Assembly (NCBI RefSeq): GCF_947500655.1
Contig: NZ_CANMSK010000009.1
Span: 62,001-126,000 of the forward strand
From: an uncultured Psychrosphaera sp.
GTDB taxonomy: Bacteria > Pseudomonadota > Gammaproteobacteria > Enterobacterales > Alteromonadaceae
Reading direction: 5' to 3'
DNA: 64,000 nt
The notes beneath the pieces are model-generated. The model was given only the letters and a program-made list of their open reading frames with translations. It did no database searches and was not told the DNA's origin. A program made the position numbers and the translations under genes. Of the stretch, positions 1 to 9,254 are shown piece by piece. The stretch's first letter is position 1, and every line of letters begins with the position of its first letter.

Positions 1-40
1 CAGATCTCCTAGCGCTTGGGTGAATGAATTAGTGACACTA

Positions 41-68
41 AAAGCGCTCAAATTTGAGCGCTTTTTGG
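41..68. terminator. Palindromic intrinsic terminator
   Basis: Perfect inverted arms AAAGCGCTCAAA (41-52) and TTTGAGCGCTTT (53-64) are followed by T residues. It would end a gene lying left of the window; the A-rich left flank lets it work weakly in the other direction. No gene is visible in positions 1-161 apart from this. Confidence 0.7.
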
Positions 69-161
69 TTTTATCTACTCTTAAACTTTTACTGTTAGCG
101 TATGATTTTGAAATAAATTAAAACCTAATACCAATTGAATTAATCTGAAATAAGGACGCTT

Positions 162-1136
162 GTGAAACTACGCCATTTTATTGAGTTGTTAATTTTAGCG
201 GCTATTTGGGGCGCTTCTTTTATGTTTATGCGAGTAGCTGCACCTGAGTTTGGTGCAACCGCACTCGCCAGTTACCGTATGGTATTTGCCGCCCTCACCT
301 TATCTCCTATTTTATTTTATTACGTTTATAACAAGAACTGGCTGAGTCCACGCACAGCTCAAGCAGAAAATTTAAGTCTCACTGTTCCCCCTAGAAGTAC
401 AAAAGTAATATTTGCTCATATCTTTATTATTGGCATTATCAGCGCGGCTATTCCCATGTACTTTTTTGCTTATGCCGCTACCAATTTAGATGCTGGGTTT
501 TCTTCAATAATGAATGCAACTACGCCTTTGTGGGGCGCAGTTATTGGTGTGTTATTTTTTAATAACAGACTTTCTAAATTGGCTATTGTAGGTTTATTTT
601 TAGGCTTCTTAGGTGTGTTTGTATTATCCATGGATAAACTGAGTTGGGACTTTACTGATCAAATTAAGGGAATACTCGCCATTATTTGCGCCACCAGCTT
701 TTATGGACTTTCTGCCAATTACTCCAAACAGATGTTAACCGGCATTAAACCTTTGTTTATTGCCTCTGGTAGTTTATTTGGTAGCGCCTTGTTAATGTTA
801 CCTATTTTAATTTACACCACGCCAAATGTAATGACTATCAGTCCACTTGCATGGTTAATGTTGATTGGCCTTAGTGTGGTAAGTACTGGTGTTGCTTATG
901 TTTTATATTACCGGATCATAGAACATTCAGGGCCAACCAACGCCATGATGGTCACGTTTTTAATCCCTATTTTTGGAGTTTTGTTTGGTCATCTATTTTT
1001 GGATGAACAATTAAGTATAAATATTTTTTGGGGTGTTCTTTTAATATTAATCGGCGTGTCACTCACCACCGGAATTATAAACAGAAATCGAATCATGCGT
1101 GCTTCTAATACTCGCAGCATCGATATTGCTGATTGA
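162..1136 (+). CDS. DMT superfamily permease (two EamA domains)
   Basis: An integral membrane protein of 324 residues with about ten hydrophobic segments arranged as two EamA repeats, roughly residues 5-155 and 168-308. The N-terminal stretch with AAIWGASFMFMR and the C-terminal stretch with PIFGVLFGHLFLDE are typical of the drug/metabolite transporter (RhaT/YdcZ-like) superfamily. Family members export or import small metabolites, and the substrate cannot be read from the sequence. An extra hydrophilic loop lies at about residues 57-82. The start is GTG, supported by TAAGGA at 151-156. The gene stands alone, between a terminator and a 250-bp gap. Confidence 0.85.
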   Translation: MKLRHFIELLILAAIWGASFMFMRVAAPEFGATALASYRMVFAALTLSPILFYYVYNKNWLSPRTAQAENLSLTVPPRSTKVIFAHIFIIGIISAAIPMYFFAYAATNLDAGFSSIMNATTPLWGAVIGVLFFNNRLSKLAIVGLFLGFLGVFVLSMDKLSWDFTDQIKGILAIICATSFYGLSANYSKQMLTGIKPLFIASGSLFGSALLMLPILIYTTPNVMTISPLAWLMLIGLSVVSTGVAYVLYYRIIEHSGPTNAMMVTFLIPIFGVLFGHLFLDEQLSINIFWGVLLILIGVSLTTGIINRNRIMRASNTRSIDIAD

Positions 1137-1385
1137 AACTCGACCCAAAATCCGTTTTAAAAAAGAATAGGGCTTAATTAAAAGACTGTTTGCTCAATTA
1201 AGTTTCAGTTTTTGTTCAATATTTTTACAAAAAAGTCATAAATAAATTTCACATTTAGGATAAATGTGATAAACAGTAGTTCGAGCAGAGAAAAAACTCT
1301 GCTGTAAAGGGTCTGTTATTCATTAGTGCTTAATTAACGGTAACATTCTTTAACAACAACATAATTATAAAAGTAAAAGGAGACC

Positions 1386-1568
1386 ATGATGGAAGGTCTA
1401 GCTGAAATACTTGAAACTACGCTTGAAACTAAAACTACCTCTAAAAAACGCCCTTCAAAAAGTAAGTGGCGCGAAATTGAATCGATTAAGGACAAATATC
1501 GACTAAGAGACGAATTAAATGGCATAGATCCCATGTCGGAATATGACTTTGAATCGTTAGAGTACTAA
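1386..1568 (+). CDS. DUF3545 family small protein
   Basis: A 60-residue charged protein with no membrane segment. The core KWREIESIKDKYRLRDEL is the signature of DUF3545, a small family of unknown function found in Alteromonadales, Vibrionales and relatives. The basic middle (KKRPSKSKWR) and acidic C-terminus (YDFESLEY) match the usual family layout and length. An AGGAG ribosome-binding site lies at 1378-1382, just before ATGATG. The gene is monocistronic with its own terminator. Its 5' leader contains TAACAACAAC (1351-1360), complementary to the conserved segment of the small-RNA-like repeats near 63 kb (see findings). Confidence 0.85.
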   Translation: MMEGLAEILETTLETKTTSKKRPSKSKWREIESIKDKYRLRDELNGIDPMSEYDFESLEY

Positions 1569-1580
1569 AAGTGATAAAGT

Positions 1581-1616
1581 AAAAAAAAAGCCTAATATTC
1601 GTATTAGGCTTTTTTG
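1581..1616. terminator. Bidirectional intrinsic terminator
   Basis: Arms AGCCTAATA (1589-1597) and TATTAGGCT (1602-1610) are flanked by an A-run on the left and a T-run on the right. It therefore serves the DUF3545 gene on the plus strand and the convergent ushA on the minus strand. Confidence 0.85.
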
Positions 1617-1660
1617 TATCTGCAGTTCTAAGAACTAATTAATGCGAATTGGCATAATCG

Positions 1661-3277
1661 TTAATTTACTTCGTAGTCAGCTATATCTATTGGTGTATGC
1701 GCTTCAATGTATTGTTTTAATACTTCCGAGTCTGTTTTACTGCTAGGAGCATAATTTGGGTTATTAGTCAGTTGTGGGTAACCGTCACCACCTGAGGCAT
1801 TGTAACTATTAACACTCATACGGTAGGTTTTATCTAACTTGATGGCTTCGCCATTAATTTTTACATTACTAATTTGACCATCTTTCTTGGCAAAACTAAT
1901 ATTTTTATATTGTAAATATGCGCCTGAGTCCGGTGGAAATAATGCAACAACTGCAAAGTAATCCAGTACTTGCTGTCCACTTAAGTCGACATAAGCTATA
2001 CGGTTTTTAAATGGGTGTACTTTTAAAATGTCTTTATAACTAATATCACCAGCTTGGATACTGTCACGAATTCCGCCACCACTAATAATGCCAAAATCCG
2101 CATTTACAGCTTCCATTTGAGCGCTAATAATTAAGCGTGCAATGTTAACTTGCTGAAAACGAGCTTTGCTACGATCCCCCTCAAGCTTTCCATTAACATA
2201 ACCTAGCTTACCTAAAATCTTCTTTTCACCGCGGCTTTGGTAAGGCTGTAAAATGCTCTTTAAGGTTTGGTCAGCTTCAATATATTCATTCGCTAACTCA
2301 GTTAAGCGTTTACCATTGCTATCTTGTTTATATAAGTTAACTGGCAATAATTCATAACTAAGTAACGTTAGTTGGCCGTTTTCTAATTTAAATTCAGCTT
2401 TACCTACATACTTTCCCCACTCATGCGCTTGCATGATCCAAGTACCATTTTGTTGATCTGGGCGACACTTTTTACCAGGAGAAAATGCTTCATCTGCTTT
2501 GTTTTCACCAGCCATACAAACTGGCTCTTGGCTGTGCCCTCCCACAACAATATCTAGCATACCTTTTGGAAGTGAACGTGCAAGCGTGACATCACCAGGA
2601 GCATTTACCCCAAAATTAGAATCCACATAATGGCCCATGTGCGTAACCGCAATAGTGATATCTGGGTTATGTTGTTGCTGAATTTCAGGTAATAAAGACG
2701 CAGCAACGGTTGTCGGCTTTTTAAACTCTAAACCACCAACATATTGAGGATTAGCTATTTTAGCTGTGTCAGTGGTAGTGAAACCTATAACAGCGATAGT
2801 TAAACCGTCTTTTTCAAAGATTTTATATTGTTGATAGCTAGGCTTGTTTGTTGTTTTATCGAAAATATTAGCGGATAAAAAAGGGAAGTTTGCCCATTCT
2901 TGCTGGGTATCAAGCACCTTAAGTGGATTATCAAATTCATGATTACCAATAGCCATAGCATCATAACCAATCTCCGACATACCTTTAAAATCTGGCTCAG
3001 CTAATTGTAAGTCTGACTCAGGAATTCCAGTATTAATATCTCCACCAGACAGTAACAACACAGAATGTCCTTGTGCTTTAGCTTCATCACGTAATTGGTC
3101 AATCAAGGTCTTACGCGCGGCCATACCATATTCACCATGCTCATTATGCCAAAAACGGCCATGATTATCGTTGGTGTGAAGCACCGTTAAATAACGTACC
3201 TCAGAGTCAGTTTTAGAAGTAACTTGGCTACATGCGGTAATAAAGGTCAGTAGCAATAACAAAAAGGAAGTGCGCAT
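1661..3277 (-). CDS. ushA: Periplasmic 5'-nucleotidase / UDP-sugar hydrolase (UshA-like), lipoprotein
   Basis: A 538-residue enzyme of the UshA/5'-nucleotidase family, which hydrolyses nucleoside 5'-monophosphates and UDP-sugars outside the cytoplasm so that nucleosides can be scavenged. A type II signal peptide ends in FITAC (Cys16), so it is predicted to be a lipoprotein rather than soluble like the E. coli enzyme. Metallophosphatase motifs are HTNDNH (34-39) and GNHEFD (111-116), with later metal ligands in THMGH. The C-terminal nucleotide-binding domain contains GGGIRDS and ASGGDGY. Length is close to the usual 550 residues. It is monocistronic and converges with the DUF3545 gene. Exact substrate preference is not certain. 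Confidence 0.8.
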   Translation of the reverse strand: MRTSFLLLLLTFITACSQVTSKTDSEVRYLTVLHTNDNHGRFWHNEHGEYGMAARKTLIDQLRDEAKAQGHSVLLLSGGDINTGIPESDLQLAEPDFKGMSEIGYDAMAIGNHEFDNPLKVLDTQQEWANFPFLSANIFDKTTNKPSYQQYKIFEKDGLTIAVIGFTTTDTAKIANPQYVGGLEFKKPTTVAASLLPEIQQQHNPDITIAVTHMGHYVDSNFGVNAPGDVTLARSLPKGMLDIVVGGHSQEPVCMAGENKADEAFSPGKKCRPDQQNGTWIMQAHEWGKYVGKAEFKLENGQLTLLSYELLPVNLYKQDSNGKRLTELANEYIEADQTLKSILQPYQSRGEKKILGKLGYVNGKLEGDRSKARFQQVNIARLIISAQMEAVNADFGIISGGGIRDSIQAGDISYKDILKVHPFKNRIAYVDLSGQQVLDYFAVVALFPPDSGAYLQYKNISFAKKDGQISNVKINGEAIKLDKTYRMSVNSYNASGGDGYPQLTNNPNYAPSSKTDSEVLKQYIEAHTPIDIADYEVN

Positions 3278-3549
3278 AATTCAACTTATTTTATGGGTAG
3301 GATTTAACAGAAGTACCTACTTTAAATCAAAGCAATAATCTTTGTAAATTAAATGGTTAATTTTATTAGTTAATGAGGTAGGTGAGCATGTTATTTAGCA
3401 AATAATAGGTAATAAAAAGCCCAGTGGTCAACTGAGCTAATTATCAATTTAGGTGGCTGTCCTTGTTATTTCGTCCTGAAATGTATTTCCAATTACCATC
3501 TGTGTGAAAAGCGCTAATATTAAGGTAAACAGCAAACTCAATTCGTTAT

Positions 3550-5964
3550 TTAATAAATATAAACGGCACCAGAGTTGGCTGCAGTCCCTACGTCTCCAGT
3601 TCCGGTAGTCGCACTTTCTGAGCCGTTAGTAATTATACCCGTTGCAGAATTAGCCTCACCATAAGCCCCTATCGCCAATATCTCGACATCATTGCTTAGT
3701 GCTAGGCTGGCACCAAAATGATCCCCAGCTTCTGTATTTGAAGCTTTAACGTAAGAGGTTTGCGCCCAACTAACGCCATCGTTAGTAAATAAATACACCG
3801 CGCCGGATTCAGCTTCTGTGGTAGCTGCCGAGGTTTCAGAGCCATCTGTAGTAATACCTGTCAGACTAGAGTCCTCACTAAATGCTCCAACAGCTAAAGT
3901 ATTACCATCGGAACTTAATACAACATCATAACCAAATCCGTCACCAGCATTTGTGTTTGATGCTTTTATATACGCAGTTTGCGTCCAATTAACACCATCA
4001 TTATCAAATAAATACACAGCACCGGAGTCAGCCTCAGTTCCAATATCTCCTAGCCCCTCAGAGTCATCAGTAATAACACCAGTTGCACTATTATCTTCTA
4101 AGTAAGCGCCAACCGCTAGTGTGGAGCCATCAGCATCAATAGAAACACTATGACCAAATCTATCACTAGTACCTGTATTGGATGCTTTAATATAAGCTGT
4201 TTGGATCCAATTACCACTGCTATCACTAAATACATAAACAGCGCCTGAATCAACGACCTTTCCCGACTCTGTATTGGTACTACCATTAGTGATCCCTACA
4301 GCACCATTCTCTTCTTCTTGAGCTCCTACGGCTAAAGTATGTCCATCGCTACTTAAGTCAAGACTACGTCCAAAATTATCACGAGCTTCAGTATTAGACG
4401 CTTTTACATAAGCTATTTGAGACCACGTTCCGCCACTTTTATTAAATAAATACACTGCACCTGAAGATGTAGCTCCAGAAATATTAGGGGTTTCAGATCC
4501 ATTAGTCCCATCTGTTGTAACCCCCGTAGCAGGATTACTTTCTTGATATGCCCCAATAGCTAAGACTGTTGCGTCACCGCTTAATGCAAGGCTATAACCA
4601 AATTCATCACTAGCCCCTGTATTAGAAGCTTTTATATAAGCAGACTCTGCCCATACATCACTAGTATCGTTATAACTAAATAAATAAACAGCACCTGAGT
4701 TATTCGCTGTTCCTGAGTCTGTAAGCGGAGCTGAAGATGCGACACCAACGTCGCTATTATCTTCTATGTAAGCACCTACAGCTAATTCTGTTCCATCGTC
4801 ATTTAATGCCACACTTATACCAAAGCGATCTGACAGACCTCTGTTTGATGCTTTCACATAAGCAGTTTGCACCCATTTACCAGTATCATTGTTGTTAAAT
4901 AAATATACAGCTCCTGAGTCATTTTCAGTGCCGCTTTCTGTAGTTTCTGAACCATCTGTTATAATACCAACAGCTTCATTATCTTCAGCGTAAGCACCTA
5001 CAGCTAATGTGTGACCATCACCACTTAACGCTATACTGGTACCAGGTATATCGCTACTGCCAAAATAATCACTATCACCTGTATTTGATGCTTTAACATA
5101 ACCAATCATTTTTGTAATATCTGCAGCGGTTAAATTATTCTCTGTTGACGTTTCAAATTCGCCATCTGATGAGGCTAGAATAAAATAATCTGCCGATAAA
5201 GCGCTAACCAAGCTACTTACAGTGGCAGTAGTAGTTAATAAATCGGTAACAGATGTTAATATATTGCAGTTATTTGTTTGAGATGTGTCTTTTTCACATA
5301 CTGTGTACAGCACAGATTGGCCGCTACTTATCGCAGCAGAGTCCCACGCTAGTTCCATTTCTTTAATGTCACCGTCTGACGCTTCAATCGTATTTAAAGA
5401 AAATGCCGCTAAACTAATATCATTTATGTCAAGGGTGACTGTTACAGATGAACTATTACCAGAAGTATCTGTTGCCACAACGGTAAAGGTATAGCTACTT
5501 TGATTTTCAAAGTCCGGATTTACGGCTAATGTCACTTCACCTGTTTCGGCATCTATCGTAAACAAGGCACTGTCACTGCCTGATAAAGTATACGTTGCAC
5601 TACTATCATCTGAAGTGGCTTTATACACCAACTGTCCTGCTCCGCTATTTTCATTTATAGCGACGGCGCTTGTGTTAGACGTAATAGTTGGTGGGGCTGT
5701 ATCCGTATCATCCGTGGTATCCGTATCATCCGTATCATCCGTATCATCCGTATCATCCGTATCATCCGTGGCATCCGTGGTATCCGTGGTATCCGTGGTA
5801 TCCGTGGTATCCGTGGTATCTGTGGTATCCGTAGTATCTGTGGTATCACCACAAGATGACAAAGTGAGTACGGCAGTCATAACAACTGCCCATATACCAT
5901 TAAGGAATGCTTCAAATACATCGGTAGACGCAAGGTTACCGACCTTTGAATAAAATGAAAACAT
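3550..5964 (-). CDS. Surface lipoprotein with cadherin-like domain and FG-GAP repeats
   Basis: An 804-residue secreted protein. A hydrophobic segment (about 22-37) ends in LSSC with Cys38, consistent with a lipoprotein. An Asp/Thr linker (40-86) follows, made of DTT/DDT triplets. Next come a cadherin-like domain (about 90-180, with FTIDAETGEV and DFENQSSYTF) and a fibronectin-like stretch to about 280. Seven or eight FG-GAP (integrin-alpha type) repeats of about 65 residues then run to the C-terminus, each with FG...ALSxDGxTLAVGA and SGAVYLF. Such beta-propeller proteins bind calcium and often act in adhesion; this role is inferred. The N-terminal region before the hydrophobic core is unusually long. 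No operon partner is seen. Confidence 0.75.
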   Translation of the reverse strand: MFSFYSKVGNLASTDVFEAFLNGIWAVVMTAVLTLSSCGDTTDTTDTTDTTDTTDTTDTTDTTDATDDTDDTDDTDDTDDTDTTDDTDTAPPTITSNTSAVAINENSGAGQLVYKATSDDSSATYTLSGSDSALFTIDAETGEVTLAVNPDFENQSSYTFTVVATDTSGNSSSVTVTLDINDISLAAFSLNTIEASDGDIKEMELAWDSAAISSGQSVLYTVCEKDTSQTNNCNILTSVTDLLTTTATVSSLVSALSADYFILASSDGEFETSTENNLTAADITKMIGYVKASNTGDSDYFGSSDIPGTSIALSGDGHTLAVGAYAEDNEAVGIITDGSETTESGTENDSGAVYLFNNNDTGKWVQTAYVKASNRGLSDRFGISVALNDDGTELAVGAYIEDNSDVGVASSAPLTDSGTANNSGAVYLFSYNDTSDVWAESAYIKASNTGASDEFGYSLALSGDATVLAIGAYQESNPATGVTTDGTNGSETPNISGATSSGAVYLFNKSGGTWSQIAYVKASNTEARDNFGRSLDLSSDGHTLAVGAQEEENGAVGITNGSTNTESGKVVDSGAVYVFSDSSGNWIQTAYIKASNTGTSDRFGHSVSIDADGSTLAVGAYLEDNSATGVITDDSEGLGDIGTEADSGAVYLFDNDGVNWTQTAYIKASNTNAGDGFGYDVVLSSDGNTLAVGAFSEDSSLTGITTDGSETSAATTEAESGAVYLFTNDGVSWAQTSYVKASNTEAGDHFGASLALSNDVEILAIGAYGEANSATGIITNGSESATTGTGDVGTAANSGAVYIY
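5707..5847 (-). repeat. In-frame 9-bp microsatellite encoding Asp/Thr linker
   Basis: Tandem 9-bp units, read on the plus strand as ATCCGTGGT and ATCCGTATC variants, encode the DTT/DDT linker of the FG-GAP protein. Because the unit is a multiple of three, slippage would change linker length without breaking the frame. The same repeat keeps all three minus frames and a plus frame open, which explains the spurious ORFs here. Confidence 0.9.
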
Positions 5965-6053
5965 ACTGATTATTGCCTTCTACTGTTCTAATCCTAAAAA
6001 TTCTAGCACAACTTTAGTCATAGTCTAGTTAACGTAACTAACTAGCCTAGCTT

Positions 6054-6782
6054 TCACAACAAGGTCTGCTGCCCTAGCTTCTGACTTTTGTTTTCCTCTT
6101 TAGCTTCATCTAATATCAATTTAGGTTGCCAATCTATTTGCGCTTGTCCCTGCTTTTTTAATATTTCATTTGTTTTTGAAAAATGTTTACAACCGAAAAA
6201 GCCGCGATGGGCAGATAGTGGTGATGGGTGTGGTGCATTTAAAATATGGTGTTTATTGCTGTCGATTGCCGCGGCTTTTTTTTGTGCGTGACTGCCCCAC
6301 AATAAAAACACTAAGTCGCTTCTTTGCTCATTTAACGTGCTTATAATTTTGTCAGTAAATTGCTCCCAGCCTAAACTTTTGTGCGAGTGCGCTTGCCCTG
6401 AGCGTACGGTTAAAACTGTATTTAATAGCAAAACGCCCTGCTTTGCCCAATCTATCAAATAGCCATGTTTTGGTATTTCAAACCCATTAATATCGGAGGC
6501 GAGTTCTTTGTACATATTACGCAGCGACGGTGGAATTTTAATACCTGGCTTTACTGAGAATGCCAAACCGTGAGCTTGGTTAATACCGTGATAAGGGTCT
6601 TGACCAAGGATCACTACTTTTACGTCTTTTAAGGCGGTTAAATCAAACGCAGAGAATACGTCTTCATCGGTCGGGAAAATATCAATCCCTTGCGCTCTTT
6701 CTTCAGCAACAGTGGTTAAAGTATCTTTAAGGTAAGTTTGTTGCTGCTCTTGAGCTATTACTGATGACCAGGTTAATGACAT
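6054..6782 (-). CDS. ung: Uracil-DNA glycosylase (family 1)
   Basis: Removes uracil from DNA as the first step of base-excision repair. It has 242 residues. Motif 1, GQDPYHG, places the catalytic Asp at residue 62; the second active-site motif [10 protein letters not shown] is at 185-194 and contains the catalytic His. The uracil-specificity region around LLLNTVLTV is intact. About 20 residues after the last helix ([12 protein letters not shown]) extend beyond the E. coli protein. It is separated from the threonine operon by that operon's terminator and is probably transcribed alone. Confidence 0.97.
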   Translation of the reverse strand: MSLTWSSVIAQEQQQTYLKDTLTTVAEERAQGIDIFPTDEDVFSAFDLTALKDVKVVILGQDPYHGINQAHGLAFSVKPGIKIPPSLRNMYKELASDINGFEIPKHGYLIDWAKQGVLLLNTVLTVRSGQAHSHKSLGWEQFTDKIISTLNEQRSDLVFLLWGSHAQKKAAAIDSNKHHILNAPHPSPLSAHRGFFGCKHFSKTNEILKKQGQAQIDWQPKLILDEAKEENKSQKLGQQTLL

Positions 6783-6837
6783 GACACTTTCCGCCTTAGC
6801 TGTTTAAGATACGTGGCGTTTTATTTGCATTCTAAAA

Positions 6838-6885
6838 ACAAAAAAACGCTGTAGATGCATATTATTAATAAACACCTACAAGCGT
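6838..6885 (-). terminator. Threonine operon terminator
   Basis: Read on the minus strand, ACGCT-T-GTAG pairs with CTACAGCGT across a loop of about 20 nt, followed by a run of T. It lies just downstream of thrC and closes the thr operon. Confidence 0.65.
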
Positions 6886-6930
6886 CAGAGATTCGAGTTA
6901 CGAGTTACGAGCTAAAGAATGTTCATTAAC

Positions 6931-8205
6931 TTATGCAGTTAAATACGCGCGTAGTTTATCAAAGTCGGCGTCCATTGTTTCGGATAATATTGGTAATCCG
7001 GCAACAGCTGCTAATTCTGGTGGTAATGGAATTAACTCACCTAGAATATTCTCAACACTTTCTTTAAATTTAGCAGGATGCGCTGTGCCTAAGAACACAC
7101 CAACTTCATCTTCAGCCAAACCATGTCTTAATGCTTTATAGGCAATAGCGCCGTGCGGCTCTGATACGTAATCGTTTTTATAAAGTTGTTTAACGCCTAC
7201 TTGGCTTGAGTCTTCGTCAATCATAATTGAAGACAGCAAGTTTTTATCAAACCAACCTAAGTCCATCATGTGTTGAATACGAGGCCAGTTATTTGGTTCG
7301 CTCACATCCATTGCATTGGAAATCGTTGCAACAGTTGTTTTTGGATCCCACTCGCCCGTTGTTAAAAAGCGAGGAACGGTATCGTTTTCATTAGTCGCTG
7401 CAATAAAGCGTTTAATTGGCAAACCTAATACTTTGGCAATAATGCCAGCAGTTAAGTTACCAAAGTTACCACTTGGAATTGAGAATACTGACTTATCACG
7501 TTGTTCAACAGGAAGCTGAGCAACCGCTTCAAAGTAATAACAAACCTGAGCAAATAAACGACTGATGTTGATAGAGTTGGCTGAGTTCAGACCAATCTCT
7601 TTGCGTAACTCAGCGTCTTCAAACGACGCTTTAACTAGCGACTGGCAATCATCAAACGTGCCTTTTACAGCGATAGTTTCAATGTTGTCGCCTAAGGTAC
7701 AAAACATCTTTTCTTGTAAGCGGCTGATTTTATTTTCTGGATATAAAATAACAACACGAATATCTTTTATGCCATGAAACGCATGAGCAACGGCTGCACC
7801 AGTATCACCAGATGTCGCTGTTAAAATAGTAAGCTCACCTTGTTGATTAAACTGATTTAAACACTGAGCCATAAAACGTGCGCCAAAGTCTTTAAACGCT
7901 AACGTTGGGCCATGAAACAACTCTAAGCTGTAGATATTGTCATTAACGTGTTTAAGCGGTGCTGGAAACTCAAACGCTTTGGTTAGCATCACTTCTAGGT
8001 CGGCTTGGCTAATTTCATTATCCATTAAATGTGACAGTATTATGCTGCTACGTTTAACAAATGGTAATGCCAATAATTCGTCGACATTAGATAATGGTTT
8101 TATCTGTTTTGGAAAAAACAAACCTCTGTCGCGGCCTAAACCTTGTTTTACGGCTTGCTCAAAACTTACCTGCTGATCATTATGTTTTATATTCTCTAAC
8201 AGCAT
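6931..8205 (-). CDS. thrC: Threonine synthase
   Basis: PLP enzyme converting O-phospho-L-homoserine to L-threonine, the last step of the pathway. It has 424 residues, typical of the long bacterial form. The PLP lysine is Lys105 in LAFKDFGARF, and the phosphate-binding region contains TATSGDTGAAVAHAF and PSGNFGN. It is the last gene of thrLABC, 63 nt after thrB, and is expected to share the attenuation control upstream of thrA. Confidence 0.97.
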   Translation of the reverse strand: MLLENIKHNDQQVSFEQAVKQGLGRDRGLFFPKQIKPLSNVDELLALPFVKRSSIILSHLMDNEISQADLEVMLTKAFEFPAPLKHVNDNIYSLELFHGPTLAFKDFGARFMAQCLNQFNQQGELTILTATSGDTGAAVAHAFHGIKDIRVVILYPENKISRLQEKMFCTLGDNIETIAVKGTFDDCQSLVKASFEDAELRKEIGLNSANSINISRLFAQVCYYFEAVAQLPVEQRDKSVFSIPSGNFGNLTAGIIAKVLGLPIKRFIAATNENDTVPRFLTTGEWDPKTTVATISNAMDVSEPNNWPRIQHMMDLGWFDKNLLSSIMIDEDSSQVGVKQLYKNDYVSEPHGAIAYKALRHGLAEDEVGVFLGTAHPAKFKESVENILGELIPLPPELAAVAGLPILSETMDADFDKLRAYLTA

Positions 8206-8268
8206 GGTTACCTCTTATGACTTTCTTTAATTAATTTAATAGGTGTTTGCATTTCAAGTTTTAGATTT

Positions 8269-9252
8269 TTAACTAACTTGAATATCTTTTGCACCCAATG
8301 TTGCACATTGGCAAATATGAACAAAACCTTTATCTGCAAGGATATAGTTTTGCTCAAGGTATTCTTTATATTGCTGAGCTTTGGTCAAATCTGTGGTTAA
8401 CGCAAACAGCGTAGGTCCGGCTCCGGATATGCCAACCGCTAATGCATCCTGTGCTAATAAGTATTGCTTTGATGTTTTAAATCCAGCAATTAAGTCGGCT
8501 CTGTACGGTTCTGCAATTACATCTTTTATAGTCTGTGCCGCCAAGGTTTGCTCGCCTTGATACAGATACGCAACAAACGCGGCTAAGTATTGTGCGTTGT
8601 CGATGGCAACCGACTTATCAACTTGTTTTGGTAATACTTCTCTAGCTTCTTTAGTTGGTAATGAAAAGCCAGGAAATGCCACAACCCAATACCAAGAATC
8701 TGGATTTGGTAAACTGATCACAGGTGCCTGTTCATGAGGACTCATTAACTGCAAACCACCAAAATAACTTGGCGCTACATTGTCATAATGTAAGTCACCG
8801 CTAGCACCCGCTTCTACTTCCCCCATCAATACCAATAATTCTTGATCAGAGTATGGGAAATCAAACAAACGATTTAACGCAGTTAAACTTGCCACTACAG
8901 AACAAGCGCTTGAACCTAAGCCACTACCAACAGGCAAAGACTTCACTAACTCCATCTTTACAGCAGGAAATTGCTCAGGGTTGGTTAACTTATTTTTAAA
9001 TAGCGAATAGGCTATCCACGCCAAGTTTTGGTTTTTATCATCAGGACATACGTGAGCAAATTCACCTGAGTTAATTAACTGGTCTTGCTCTGCAAATTCA
9101 ACATGAACCGTATCCCCCAAAGGTTTTTGGTCTACACGAATTAATGCTGCCCCCAATAGATCAAAACCAACACTCACGTTGCCTGTACTGGCTGGCGCAT
9201 AAGCCGATGCTTTGCGCCCAATAAGATCTGTTTTTATATTCGCAGTAGACAT
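8269..9252 (-). CDS. thrB: Homoserine kinase
   Basis: GHMP-family kinase that phosphorylates L-homoserine with ATP. It has 327 residues. The GHMP ATP-binding loop PVGSGLGSSACS is at 107-118 and the N-terminal motif is APASTGNVSVGFDLLG. The third conserved motif, ISGAGPTLFAL, lies near the C-terminus. It starts two nt after the thrA stop codon, so translation is probably coupled. Confidence 0.97.
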   Translation of the reverse strand: MSTANIKTDLIGRKASAYAPASTGNVSVGFDLLGAALIRVDQKPLGDTVHVEFAEQDQLINSGEFAHVCPDDKNQNLAWIAYSLFKNKLTNPEQFPAVKMELVKSLPVGSGLGSSACSVVASLTALNRLFDFPYSDQELLVLMGEVEAGASGDLHYDNVAPSYFGGLQLMSPHEQAPVISLPNPDSWYWVVAFPGFSLPTKEAREVLPKQVDKSVAIDNAQYLAAFVAYLYQGEQTLAAQTIKDVIAEPYRADLIAGFKTSKQYLLAQDALAVGISGAGPTLFALTTDLTKAQQYKEYLEQNYILADKGFVHICQCATLGAKDIQVS

Positions 9253-9254
9253 AG

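Noticed and set aside
1334-1534. 66-residue minus-strand ORF opposite the DUF3545 gene
   Set aside because: It is a shadow of the DUF3545 frame, which has the ribosome-binding site and family signature.
5615-5953. Plus-strand ORF rich in Ser-Val repeats and other long frames over the 9-bp repeat
   Set aside because: They are products of the microsatellite, which keeps several frames open. The minus frame with lipobox and FG-GAP domains is the real gene.
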